Under the pieces are notes generated by a model. It did no database searches. It worked only from the letters and a program-made list of their open reading frames with translations, and had not been told where the DNA came from. Below are positions 50,471-58,018 of a stretch of DNA of 64,000 nt, piece after piece (within the stretch, counting starts at the first letter, position 1; each line of letters opens with the position of its first letter). Source of the stretch: Streptomyces longisporoflavus (GTDB lineage: Bacteria; Actinomycetota; Actinomycetes; Streptomycetales; Streptomycetaceae); the NCBI RefSeq assembly GCF_014649775.1, contig NZ_BMTR01000006.1:124001-188000 (forward strand), in the 5' to 3' direction. The position numbers and the translations under genes were made by a program.

Positions 50471-52030
50471 TCAGCTTCTGTTCTTGGTCATGTGGCGCAT
50501 CAGGAGTTCCTGGGTGGCGTCCGCGCGGTCGACCTCACCGGTCAGCCTGCCCTCGGCCATCGTGTAGATCCGGTCGCACATCCCGAGCAGCTCGGGCAGT
50601 TCGGAGGAGATGAAGAGCACTGCCTTGCCCGAGGCCGCCAGCTTGTCGATGACGGTGTAGATCTCGTACTTGGCGCCGATGTCGATGCCGCGCGTCGGCT
50701 CGTCGAGGATCAGGACCTCGGGGTCGGCGTGGATCCACTTGCTCAGGACGACCTTCTGCTGATTGCCGCCGGAGAGCCGCCCCACCTGCTCGAAGACGGT
50801 GGGCGCCTTGATGTTCATCGACTTGCGGTAGCGCTCGGAGACGGAGCGTTCCTTGTGCTCGTCGACGAAGCCGTCCTTGCGCCGCATGCCCGAGAGCGAG
50901 GCCAGGGAGATGTTGCGGTTGATGTTGTCGATGAGGTTGAGGCCGTACTGCTTGCGGTCCTCGGTGACGTACGCGATGCCCGCGTCGACGGCGGCGGGCA
51001 CGTTCTTCGTCAGGACCTCGCGCCCGCCGACGGCCACCGTGCCGGTGACGTACTGGCCGTAACTGCGCCCGAACACGGACATCGCGAGTTCCGTCCGGCC
51101 CGCGCCCATCAGGCCCGCGATGCCGACGATCTCGCCGCGCCGCACGGTCAGCGACACGTCGTCGACGACCTTGCGGTGGTGGTCGACCGGATGCCGCACC
51201 GTCCAGCCCGCGACCGACAGCGCGAGCGATCCCGCGTCCTCGCCCTCGTAGGGCGTGCGGTCGGGGAAGCGGTGGTCGAGGTCGCGGCCGACCATGCCGC
51301 GGATGATGCGGTCCTCCGACAACCGCGGTTCCGAGGTGGGCGTCTCACGGACCGTCAGGGTCTCGATGGTCTGCCCGTCGCGCAGGATCGTCACCGAGTC
51401 GGCGATGGCCCTGATCTCGTTGAGCTTGTGCGAGATGATGATGCAGGCGATGCCCTGGTCGCGCAGCTCCAGGATGAGGTCGAGGAGCCCCGCGCTGTCC
51501 TCGTCGTTCAGGGCGGCCGTCGGCTCGTCCAGGATGAGCAGCTTCACCTCCTTCGACAGGGCCTTGGCGATCTCCACCAGCTGCTGCTTGCCCACGCCGA
51601 TGTCGGCCACCGGAGTCTGCGGCTTCTCGTTCAGACCGACCCGCTTGAGGAGCGCGCTCGCCCTGCGCAGCGTGTCGTTCCAGTCGATGAAGCCCCGGCT
51701 GCTCTGTTCGTTGCCGAGGAAGATGTTCTCGGCAATGGACAGATACGGGACGAGCGCCAGCTCCTGGTGGATGATGACGATGCCGTGCTTCTCGCTGGCG
51801 CGGATGTCCTTGAAGGCCATCTGCTCGCCCTCGAAGTGGATCTCGCCGTCGTAGCTGCCGTGCTCGTGGACGCCGCTGAGGACCTTCATCAGCGTCGACT
51901 TGCCCGCGCCGTTCTCGCCGCAGATCGCGTGGATCTCCCCGGGGCCCACGGTCAGATTCACGTCGGAGAGCGCCTTGACGCCGGGGAACGTCTTGGTGAT
52001 GCCGCGCATCTCCAGTACGGGCGCGCTCAC
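50471..52030 (-). CDS. mmsA: Monosaccharide ABC transporter ATPase (MmsA/XylG type)
   Basis: A 519-residue double-cassette ATPase. First cassette: Walker [10 protein letters not shown], Walker [12 protein letters not shown]. Second cassette: degenerate Walker [10 protein letters not shown], signature LSGGNQQK and Walker [15 protein letters not shown]. The asymmetric degenerate second P-loop is normal for CUT2 ATPases. GTG 52030 overlaps the stop of the binding-protein gene (GTGA). It energises uptake through the permease encoded just downstream. Confidence 0.95.
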   Translation of the reverse strand: MSAPVLEMRGITKTFPGVKALSDVNLTVGPGEIHAICGENGAGKSTLMKVLSGVHEHGSYDGEIHFEGEQMAFKDIRASEKHGIVIIHQELALVPYLSIAENIFLGNEQSSRGFIDWNDTLRRASALLKRVGLNEKPQTPVADIGVGKQQLVEIAKALSKEVKLLILDEPTAALNDEDSAGLLDLILELRDQGIACIIISHKLNEIRAIADSVTILRDGQTIETLTVRETPTSEPRLSEDRIIRGMVGRDLDHRFPDRTPYEGEDAGSLALSVAGWTVRHPVDHHRKVVDDVSLTVRRGEIVGIAGLMGAGRTELAMSVFGRSYGQYVTGTVAVGGREVLTKNVPAAVDAGIAYVTEDRKQYGLNLIDNINRNISLASLSGMRRKDGFVDEHKERSVSERYRKSMNIKAPTVFEQVGRLSGGNQQKVVLSKWIHADPEVLILDEPTRGIDIGAKYEIYTVIDKLAASGKAVLFISSELPELLGMCDRIYTMAEGRLTGEVDRADATQELLMRHMTKNRS

Positions 52031-53145
52031 TTGAGCTGCCCGGCCTTGAAGTAGCCCTCGTCCACCAGGAGTTGGGTGTTGGACTTGTCCACGCTGACCG
52101 GGTCGAGGAGGAAGGACGGCACGGTCTTCTTGCCGTTGTTGTAGTCCTTGGTGTTGTTGACCTTCGGCTTCTTGTCGTTCAGGACCGCGTCGCCCATGGA
52201 CACCGTCCGCGCGGCCAGCTTGCGGGTGTCCTTGAACACCGTCTGCGTCTGCTCGCCGCGGATGATGGACTTCACCGACGCGAGCTCCGCGTCCTGTCCC
52301 GTGATCACCGGCAGAGGCTCGCTCTTGGAGCCGTACCCCGCGCTCTTGAGCGCGGAGATGATGCCCATCGAGATCCCGTCGTACGGCGAGAGGACCGCGT
52401 CGACCTTCGCGGAGCCGTAGTTCTTGCTGATCAGGTCGTCCATGCGCTTCTGCGCGGTGCCGCCGTCCCAGTCCAGAGTGGTGGCCTGGTTCATCTTCGT
52501 CTGCTTGCTGCGGACCGTCAGCTGGCCGCTCTTGAAGTACGGCTCGAGCACCTTCATGGCGCCGTTCCAGAAGTACTTCGTGTTGTTGTCGTTCGGCGAA
52601 CCCGCGAACAGCTCTATGTTGTGCGCGTCGCCGCCCTTCTCCGGCTTGCCCAGCTTCAGCTTGTCGACGATGTACTGGGCTTGCAGGCGGCCGACGCGCT
52701 CGTTGTCGAACGACGCGTAGTAGTCGACGTTCTCCGTGCCGAGGATGAGGCGGTCGTACGAGATCACGGGGATACCCGCGTCGTGCGCGCGCTGGAGGAC
52801 CTCGCTGAGCGCGGAGCCGTCGATGGCGGCCACCACGAGGAGGCTGCGCCCCTTGGTGATCATGTTCTCCAGCTGGGCGATCTGGTTCTCGACCTTGTTG
52901 TCGCCGTACTGCAGATCGGTCTTGTATCCGGCCTTCTTGAACTGCTTGGCCATGTTGTTGCCGTCGGCTATCCACCGCTCGGAGGCTTTGGTGGGCATCG
53001 CGAGACCGATGGTGCTGCCCTTGCCCTCGTCCGGCTTGTAGCGGCTGCCGCCCTTGGCCTCCTGGCCGCAGGCGGTCAGTGAGCCGAGCAGGACGACGGT
53101 GGCCACGGCTGCGGTGAGGCGGACGCGGGATATGCGGGTTCTCAT
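52027..53145 (-). CDS. chvE: ChvE/XylF-type monosaccharide-binding lipoprotein
   Basis: A 372-residue periplasmic-binding-protein-type sugar receptor with a lipobox (LGSLTACG). The mature domain starts [21 protein letters not shown] and contains [24 protein letters not shown] and [16 protein letters not shown], as in ChvE proteins that bind galactose, arabinose and other monosaccharides. It is coupled to the ATPase gene and begins 3 bp after a gene of unknown function. An IclR-like box lies 1 kb upstream at the head of the operon. Confidence 0.92.
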   Translation of the reverse strand: MRTRISRVRLTAAVATVVLLGSLTACGQEAKGGSRYKPDEGKGSTIGLAMPTKASERWIADGNNMAKQFKKAGYKTDLQYGDNKVENQIAQLENMITKGRSLLVVAAIDGSALSEVLQRAHDAGIPVISYDRLILGTENVDYYASFDNERVGRLQAQYIVDKLKLGKPEKGGDAHNIELFAGSPNDNNTKYFWNGAMKVLEPYFKSGQLTVRSKQTKMNQATTLDWDGGTAQKRMDDLISKNYGSAKVDAVLSPYDGISMGIISALKSAGYGSKSEPLPVITGQDAELASVKSIIRGEQTQTVFKDTRKLAARTVSMGDAVLNDKKPKVNNTKDYNNGKKTVPSFLLDPVSVDKSNTQLLVDEGYFKAGQLK

Positions 53146-53148
53146 GGG

Positions 53149-54117
53149 TCAGTCCCCTTCCGGGACGGGGAAGCGCTGGAGCTCGCCGGGCAGGCGTGCG
53201 CCGAGCGGCGACATCCCGCCGTCAGCGCCGTGCCGGGCGAGCAGATCGAGGGCGAGGCGTCCGCGACGGACCCGCTCGCGGGCGGTGGTCAGGGTGTGGT
53301 CGCGCAGGTGGGCACCGTAGGGGTAGATGCCGGGAGACCTGCTCAGGCCGAACTTGAGGTAGAGCGGGGCGCCGCGCCGGATCAGCTCGGCCGCCTCGTA
53401 CGTCCGGATGTAGCCGCCGAGGTCGTCGGGCGCCTCGACGTACAGGTCCATCGGGGCGCGGCTGGCCCGGCGGATCTCCGTGAGGTGGGCCGTCGTGAGG
53501 TCGGAGGGGATGTTGAGGGAGTCGGCGCCGAGCCGCTCGTAGACCGCGTACGAGGCCGGGTTGACCGGGCCGATCAGAGCCGAGACCTTGAACGTGGTGT
53601 CGGCGGGGAGCACCCCGGCCACCCGCATCCGGTGCAGGGTCCACAGCACGCCCTCGTCGGCGACGAGCAGGCACTTCACGCCGAGCTCCGTGGCGCGCAC
53701 GGCGTCCTCGACGCAGCCGGCGAGCGCGTCGTGGCCGCGCGAGCGAAGCCCCGCGCCGCCGGAGTCGGTGCGGGTGGCGGCCCCGATGTCCCAGGTGCCG
53801 CGCGGTCCCGTGAACAGGCAGAGCTCGATGTCCCGTTCGGCGCAGGCCTCCACCATCTCGGTGATCTCGACGTCGGTGAGCATCCAGATGCCGCTGCCCT
53901 GGCTGATCCGGTGGATCGGCACATCGCGGCGCGAGCTCTCCTTGAGGACGACGGCGAGCGCCTCGGGCCCCTCCACGGAGGGGATCTCGGTGCGCCAGGT
54001 GCCGCCGTCGGGGAACGCGTGCGGGGACGCGTCGGCCGGATCGACGGCGGGTACGGGGTGCCCGATGCGGGCGAGGGCGTCGACGCCGGGGCGGCGGGGT
54101 GCTGACGGGCTGGTCAC
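53149..54117 (-). CDS. Uncharacterised TIM-barrel-like protein (weak U32-peptidase resemblance)
   Basis: A 322-residue soluble protein that I cannot place in a characterised family. Alternating strand/helix segments ([126 protein letters not shown]) suggest a TIM barrel, with some likeness to the U32 peptidase group in the DSLNIPSDL region. GTG 54117 follows GGGAG. It is the first gene of the CUT2 transporter operon, directly under an IclR-like box, so a cytoplasmic role in handling the imported sugar or its acid is likely. Confidence 0.7.
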   Translation of the reverse strand: MTSPSAPRRPGVDALARIGHPVPAVDPADASPHAFPDGGTWRTEIPSVEGPEALAVVLKESSRRDVPIHRISQGSGIWMLTDVEITEMVEACAERDIELCLFTGPRGTWDIGAATRTDSGGAGLRSRGHDALAGCVEDAVRATELGVKCLLVADEGVLWTLHRMRVAGVLPADTTFKVSALIGPVNPASYAVYERLGADSLNIPSDLTTAHLTEIRRASRAPMDLYVEAPDDLGGYIRTYEAAELIRRGAPLYLKFGLSRSPGIYPYGAHLRDHTLTTARERVRRGRLALDLLARHGADGGMSPLGARLPGELQRFPVPEGD

Positions 54118-54147
54118 GGGACTCCCATAGGCAGTGAATGCTGCTGT

Positions 54148-54163
54148 GTTCGATATTTCGTAC
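54148..54163. promoter_or_regulatory. IclR-like box GTTCGATATTTCGTAC
   Basis: The best palindromic copy of the motif (GTNCGANATNTCGNAC), 31 bp upstream of the GTG at 54117, in the 92-bp gap behind the alcohol dehydrogenase gene. It would control the unknown-protein/CUT2-transporter operon. Confidence 0.65.
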
Positions 54164-54209
54164 GTTGGTCGGTTCGGTCGGCATACGTGGCGAGGTACCT
54201 CGCGGCACC

Positions 54210-55229
54210 TCAGGGGCGCAGGAGCACCTTCCCGGTCTTCGGGTCGCCGCCGCCGACCAGCGCGACGGCCTCGCCGAACTGCTCCAGCGGGAACTCGTGC
54301 GTGATGAGCGGGGCCGGGTCGAGCAGTCCGAGCCCGAACGCGCGGACCGCGTCCGACCAGGCGGAGGACGGCGCGCCGAAGACGCTGCGCACCTCCAGCT
54401 GGCTCAGCGAGAGATGCACCGGATCGATGCCGACGGCGCCGGGCGTGAACATGCCGGTGAGCACCACCCGGCCGCCCCTGCGCGCGAGCAGGCACGAGGA
54501 GGCGGCCGTGCTCGGCGCCCCCGCGGTCTCCACGACCAGGTCGAAGCGGCCGTGGTACGCCTCCGCTTCGCCGGGCGTCAGGCTCTCGCTCGCGCCGAAG
54601 TCGAGCGCCTGCCTGCCGCGCTCGGCCCGCGGGTCGATCACGACGAGTTCGCCGGGTGACGACGCGGCGAGGAGCTGCACCGCGAGCATCCCCAGGGTGC
54701 CCGCGCCGACCACCGCGATCCGCTCGCCGGGGCTCGGCCGCCCCGTCCGCACCGCGCCGGCGATCACCGCGGCGGGTTCGAGGAGAGCGGCCGCGGCGAG
54801 GTCCGCGTCCGGGTGCAGCGGATGCAGGAGCCGGGCGGGGACGACCACGTGGTCGGCGAAGGCGCCGGGCTCGGTGAACCCGGTCTCCGCGTATCCGCCG
54901 CCGCACAGGCTCGTCTCGCCGCACCGGCAGCGCTCGCAGGTGCCGCAGGCGCGGAATCCCTCGGCTACGGTCTTCCTCCCGGTGAGCGCCGGGTCGACGC
55001 CCTCGCCGGTGGCCTCGACGGTGCCGGACCACTCGTGCCCGGGGATCACGGGATAGCGCACGTAGGCGGCGTCCCGGTGACCGTCGTACACCTCGCGGTC
55101 GCTCATGCAGATCCCGGCCGCGGCCACCTTGACCAGGACCTCACCGGGTCCCGGCTCAGGCCGCGCGCCGACCGTGAGCCGGTGCGAGCCCGGCCGGTCG
55201 ACGACGATCGCGCGGGATTCGGTGCTCAC
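54210..55229 (-). CDS. Zinc-dependent alcohol/polyol dehydrogenase (MDR family)
   Basis: A 339-residue medium-chain dehydrogenase. Catalytic zinc ligands are expected at the Cys of AAGICMSDRE and the His of IPGHEWSG; the structural zinc site is the Cys cluster CGTCERCRCGETSLC. The NAD(P) fold has VVGAGTLGMLAVQLL. GTG 55229 overlaps the stop of the enolase-superfamily gene (GTGA). Coupled to a sugar-acid dehydratase, it probably oxidises a sugar, aldonate or keto-deoxy acid intermediate, for example in L-rhamnose, L-arabinose or galactose oxidation. The substrate is not settled by sequence. Confidence 0.88.
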   Translation of the reverse strand: MSTESRAIVVDRPGSHRLTVGARPEPGPGEVLVKVAAAGICMSDREVYDGHRDAAYVRYPVIPGHEWSGTVEATGEGVDPALTGRKTVAEGFRACGTCERCRCGETSLCGGGYAETGFTEPGAFADHVVVPARLLHPLHPDADLAAAALLEPAAVIAGAVRTGRPSPGERIAVVGAGTLGMLAVQLLAASSPGELVVIDPRAERGRQALDFGASESLTPGEAEAYHGRFDLVVETAGAPSTAASSCLLARRGGRVVLTGMFTPGAVGIDPVHLSLSQLEVRSVFGAPSSAWSDAVRAFGLGLLDPAPLITHEFPLEQFGEAVALVGGGDPKTGKVLLRP

Positions 55230-56386
55230 TTCGCGGCTGCCTTGGGGGCGCGCTTCTCCCAGCCCTCGGCCCACAGGTCGAACCGGGCCTGCTGCTGCGG
55301 GAACTCGGCCGCCGCGTCCGTGTCGAGCTCGACGCCGAGACCCGGCTCGTGCGACACCTCGAAGTAGCCGTCGACCACCTTGGGCGCGCCCTTGACCACC
55401 TTCTTGATCTCCGCGTCCGCGAAGTCGTTGAAGTGTTCCAGGATCTTGAAGTTGGGCGTGCAGGCGGCCAGTTGCAGCGAGGCCGCGGTGAGCACCGAGC
55501 CGCCGACGTTGTGCGGCGCGATCAGCGTGTAGTGCGTCTCGGCGGTCGCGGCCAGCTTGCGGGTCTCCAGGATGCCGCCGATGTGGCCGAGGTCCGGCTG
55601 GATGATGTCGGCGGCCTGGGACTCGAAGAGCTCGCGGAACTCGATCCGGTCGTGGATGCGCTCACCGGTGGCGATCGGCATGTCCACCTTGGCGGCGACC
55701 TTCTCCAGGGCCTTGAGGTTCTCCGGCGGCACCGGCTCCTCCAGCCAGGCGGGCCTGAACGGCGCCATCTCCCGGGCCAGACGCACCGCGGTGGAGGGGC
55801 TGAAGCGGCCGTGCATCTCCAGCATCAGCTCGGCGTCCGGACCGATCGCGTCCCGCACCGCCTCGATCAGCGAGACCGCGTAGTTCGTGCCCGCCTGGTC
55901 GAGCTCGAAGTGCCCGGTCCCGAACGGGTCGATCTTCAGGGCGCGGTAGCCCCGCTCGACGACGGCCAGGGCGGCCTTGTGGTACGCCTCGGGAGTGCGC
56001 TCGGTGGTGTACCAGCCGTTCGCGTACGCCTTGACCTTGTCGGTCACCTTCCCGCCGAGCAGCTGCCAGACCGGCACGCCGAGGGCCTTGCCCTTGATGT
56101 CCCAGCAGGCCATCTCCACGCAGGCGATGCCCGACATGACGATCTCGCCGGCGCGGCCGTAGTCGCCGTACTTCATCCTGCGCACGAGGTCCTCGACCGC
56201 GAACGGATCGGACCCCACGATGTGGTTGGCCGCCGCCTCGCCGAGGTAGCCGAGCAGAGCATCGGTGTGGCCGAGCATGCGGGTCTCGCCGACGCCGGTG
56301 AGGCCTTCGTCGGTGTGGACCTGGACGTAGGTGAGATTGCGCCACGGCGTTCCCACCACGTGCGTGCTGATTCCCGTAATACGCAA
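55226..56386 (-). CDS. Enolase-superfamily sugar-acid dehydratase (mandelate racemase subgroup)
   Basis: A 386-residue magnesium-dependent dehydratase. Metal ligands are expected at E190 (LMLEMHG), E216 (WLEEPVPP) and E242 (ATGERIHDR); catalytic candidates are K151 (KIDPFG), H192 and H292 (APHNVGG). This pattern resembles galactonate/gluconate-type dehydratases. The start is TTG 56386, preceded by AAGGGGCA and giving the usual N terminus (MRITGIST); the longer ATG form would add 22 atypical residues. It heads an operon with the zinc dehydrogenase and faces the IclR gene across a gap holding an IclR-like box. It is unrelated in fold to the IlvD-type dehydratase at 24825, so two sugar acids may be processed. 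Confidence 0.88.
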   Translation of the reverse strand: MRITGISTHVVGTPWRNLTYVQVHTDEGLTGVGETRMLGHTDALLGYLGEAAANHIVGSDPFAVEDLVRRMKYGDYGRAGEIVMSGIACVEMACWDIKGKALGVPVWQLLGGKVTDKVKAYANGWYTTERTPEAYHKAALAVVERGYRALKIDPFGTGHFELDQAGTNYAVSLIEAVRDAIGPDAELMLEMHGRFSPSTAVRLAREMAPFRPAWLEEPVPPENLKALEKVAAKVDMPIATGERIHDRIEFRELFESQAADIIQPDLGHIGGILETRKLAATAETHYTLIAPHNVGGSVLTAASLQLAACTPNFKILEHFNDFADAEIKKVVKGAPKVVDGYFEVSHEPGLGVELDTDAAAEFPQQQARFDLWAEGWEKRAPKAAAK

Positions 56387-56404
56387 GGCAGTTGCCCCTT
56401 GATT

Positions 56405-56420
56405 GTTCGGTATTTCGTCA
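56405..56420. promoter_or_regulatory. IclR-like box GTTCGGTATTTCGTCA
   Basis: Sits 18 bp before the TTG of the dehydratase gene, in the gap (56387-56639) shared with the divergent IclR gene. It is followed at once by a related half-site (ACGTTCGAAATG). The position next to the regulator gene is the main reason for naming the motif IclR-like. Confidence 0.6.
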
Positions 56421-56517
56421 CACGTTCGAAATGTTGGCGTGACCGTATTCATGCAGGCGGCAGGGTGTCAATGGGTTGCGCAAAACGGTCTTGGGCCCGT
56501 GGCCGACCCCTGGGCCG

Positions 56518-56547
56518 TTGCGCGTCGAACGTGGCTGTGGCTAGCCT
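56518..56547 (+). promoter_or_regulatory. Predicted promoter of the IclR gene
   Basis: TTGCGC (56518-56523), an 18-bp spacer and TAGCCT (56542-56547), about 92 bp before the ATG of the IclR gene. Two related short sequences containing TTTCGGACGC follow at 56577-56588 and 56609-56620, possible extra regulatory sites. Confidence 0.45.
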
Positions 56548-56639
56548 GTGTTCGTCATATCGATCGTTGACCGAAGTTTCGGACGCTCTGCGGGTCTTGC
56601 GTAGAGGCGGTTTCGGACGCACGGGGTGGGAGGCCGACC

Positions 56640-57410
56640 ATGGGACGACTGGTTCCTGCGGTGACCAGGGCGCTGGACATACTGGAGCTTTTCCTGGAGG
56701 GCGACGGAACGCTGTCCGCCCCCGAGGTGACCCGACGGCTCCAGCTGCCGCGCACCACCGTGCACGAACTGCTCACCACACTCGCCGCCCGGTCGTACCT
56801 TGTCCAGATCCCGGACCAGACGGGCCGCTACCGCCTCGGTGTACGCGCCTACCAGCTCGGCAGCCGGTACGCCGAGCAGCTCGATCTGGCCGCCGAGGGA
56901 CAGCAGGTGGCCCGCGAGGTCGCCGAGACCTGCGACGAGACGGTCCACGTGGCGGTCCTCGAAGGCACGGACGTCATCTACATCGCCAAGGTGGACTCCA
57001 CGCACGCGGTGCGCATGGTCTCCGCCGCGGGCCGCAAACTGCCCGCCCACTGCACGTCGGTCGGCAAGATGCTGCTCGCCTCACTGCCCCCGGCCGAGCT
57101 CGAGAGCCGCCTGGCGGGACACGAGCTCGTGGCGATGACCCAGAACAGCATCACGGAGCCGGACGCGCTGCTCGCGGCGCTCGCCGGCATCCGGGAGCGC
57201 GGTGTCGCGGCCGAACACCGCGAGTCGAACCCCGACGTGAGCTGCGTGGCCGCCCCGGTCCGCGACAGCGCGGGCCAGGTCGTCGCGGCGCTCTCGATCT
57301 CCGTGCCGATGATCCGCTGGAGCGAGCAGCGCGAGGACGAACTGGCCGAGCTGGCCGCCAAGGGCGCGGGTGACCTCTCCGAGCGCCTGGGCCACCGCGG
57401 CGGGCGCTAG
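56640..57410 (+). CDS. IclR-family transcriptional regulator
   Basis: A 256-residue regulator: N-terminal winged helix (LVPAVTRALDILELFL, then LSAPEVTRRLQLPRTTVHELLTTLAARSYL) and a C-terminal ligand domain with VHVAVLEGTDVIYIAKVDS, AHCTSVGKMLLA and the conserved end region VAAPVRDSAGQVVAALSIS. IclR proteins of this kind (KdgR, for instance) often sense sugar acids. It is divergent from the enolase-superfamily dehydratase operon. The motif GTTCGNNNTYTCG at five promoters of the island is the proposed target. Its stop (TAG) overlaps the stop of the convergent Ogt gene within the sequence CTAG. Confidence 0.9.
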   Translation: MGRLVPAVTRALDILELFLEGDGTLSAPEVTRRLQLPRTTVHELLTTLAARSYLVQIPDQTGRYRLGVRAYQLGSRYAEQLDLAAEGQQVAREVAETCDETVHVAVLEGTDVIYIAKVDSTHAVRMVSAAGRKLPAHCTSVGKMLLASLPPAELESRLAGHELVAMTQNSITEPDALLAALAGIRERGVAAEHRESNPDVSCVAAPVRDSAGQVVAALSISVPMIRWSEQREDELAELAAKGAGDLSERLGHRGGR

Positions 57411-57937
57411 TTCCCCGACCGGCTCCCGGACTCCAGGTCCAGGAGCCGCCGCTTGGCCTCCAGGCCGCCCGCGTACCCCGCGAGCGAGCCGTCGGCGGCG
57501 ATGACCCGGTGGCAGGGGCGCACGACGAGCAGCGGGTTGCGCCCGATCGCCGTGCCCAGGGCGCGGACCGCGGCGCGCGGGATGCCGAGCCGCTCGGCGA
57601 GCTTCCCGTACGAGGTGGTCGTGCCGTACGGGAGGGAGTCGAGGGCCTGCCAGACCCGCCGCTGGAAGTCGGTGCCGACACCGCTCGCGTACTCGACGTC
57701 GAAGCTTGTGAGCGTCCCCGCGAAGTAGGCGCGCAGCTGCCCGGCGATCACGGCGAAGGCCTCGTCGTCGCGCACCCACCCATCCTGGACGACGACGCCG
57801 CCCTTCTGTCCGGGCAGGGACAGCGAGGCAAGCGCGGTACCGCCGTTCGCGGTGGGCGACTCCTCGCCCACCAGCAACAGCTCGCCCAGCGGGCCGTCGA
57901 CGGTCGTGTAGACGGCCTTCGTCATGACCTTGCTCAT
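57407..57937 (-). CDS. ogt: Methylated-DNA-[protein]-cysteine S-methyltransferase
   Basis: A 176-residue DNA-repair protein that transfers O6-methyl groups from guanine to its own cysteine. The active site PCHRV is present, preceded by TDFQRRVWQALDSLPYGTTTSYG and the helix-turn-helix ERLGIPRAAVRALGTAIGRNPL. ATG 57937 follows GAGGAGC at 6 bases; a longer frame starts at 57964. It overlaps the end of the IclR gene tail to tail and has no functional tie to the sugar genes; it separates the IclR part from the mannan-type set. Confidence 0.93.
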   Translation of the reverse strand: MSKVMTKAVYTTVDGPLGELLLVGEESPTANGGTALASLSLPGQKGGVVVQDGWVRDDEAFAVIAGQLRAYFAGTLTSFDVEYASGVGTDFQRRVWQALDSLPYGTTTSYGKLAERLGIPRAAVRALGTAIGRNPLLVVRPCHRVIAADGSLAGYAGGLEAKRRLLDLESGSRSGN

Positions 57938-58018
57938 CAGATGCTCCTCACGTCCCGGTGACACCCATGAGTCTGCGGGCTGCGGACGCGCGCAGCTGGC
58001 GGGATTCGGACATGGCGC

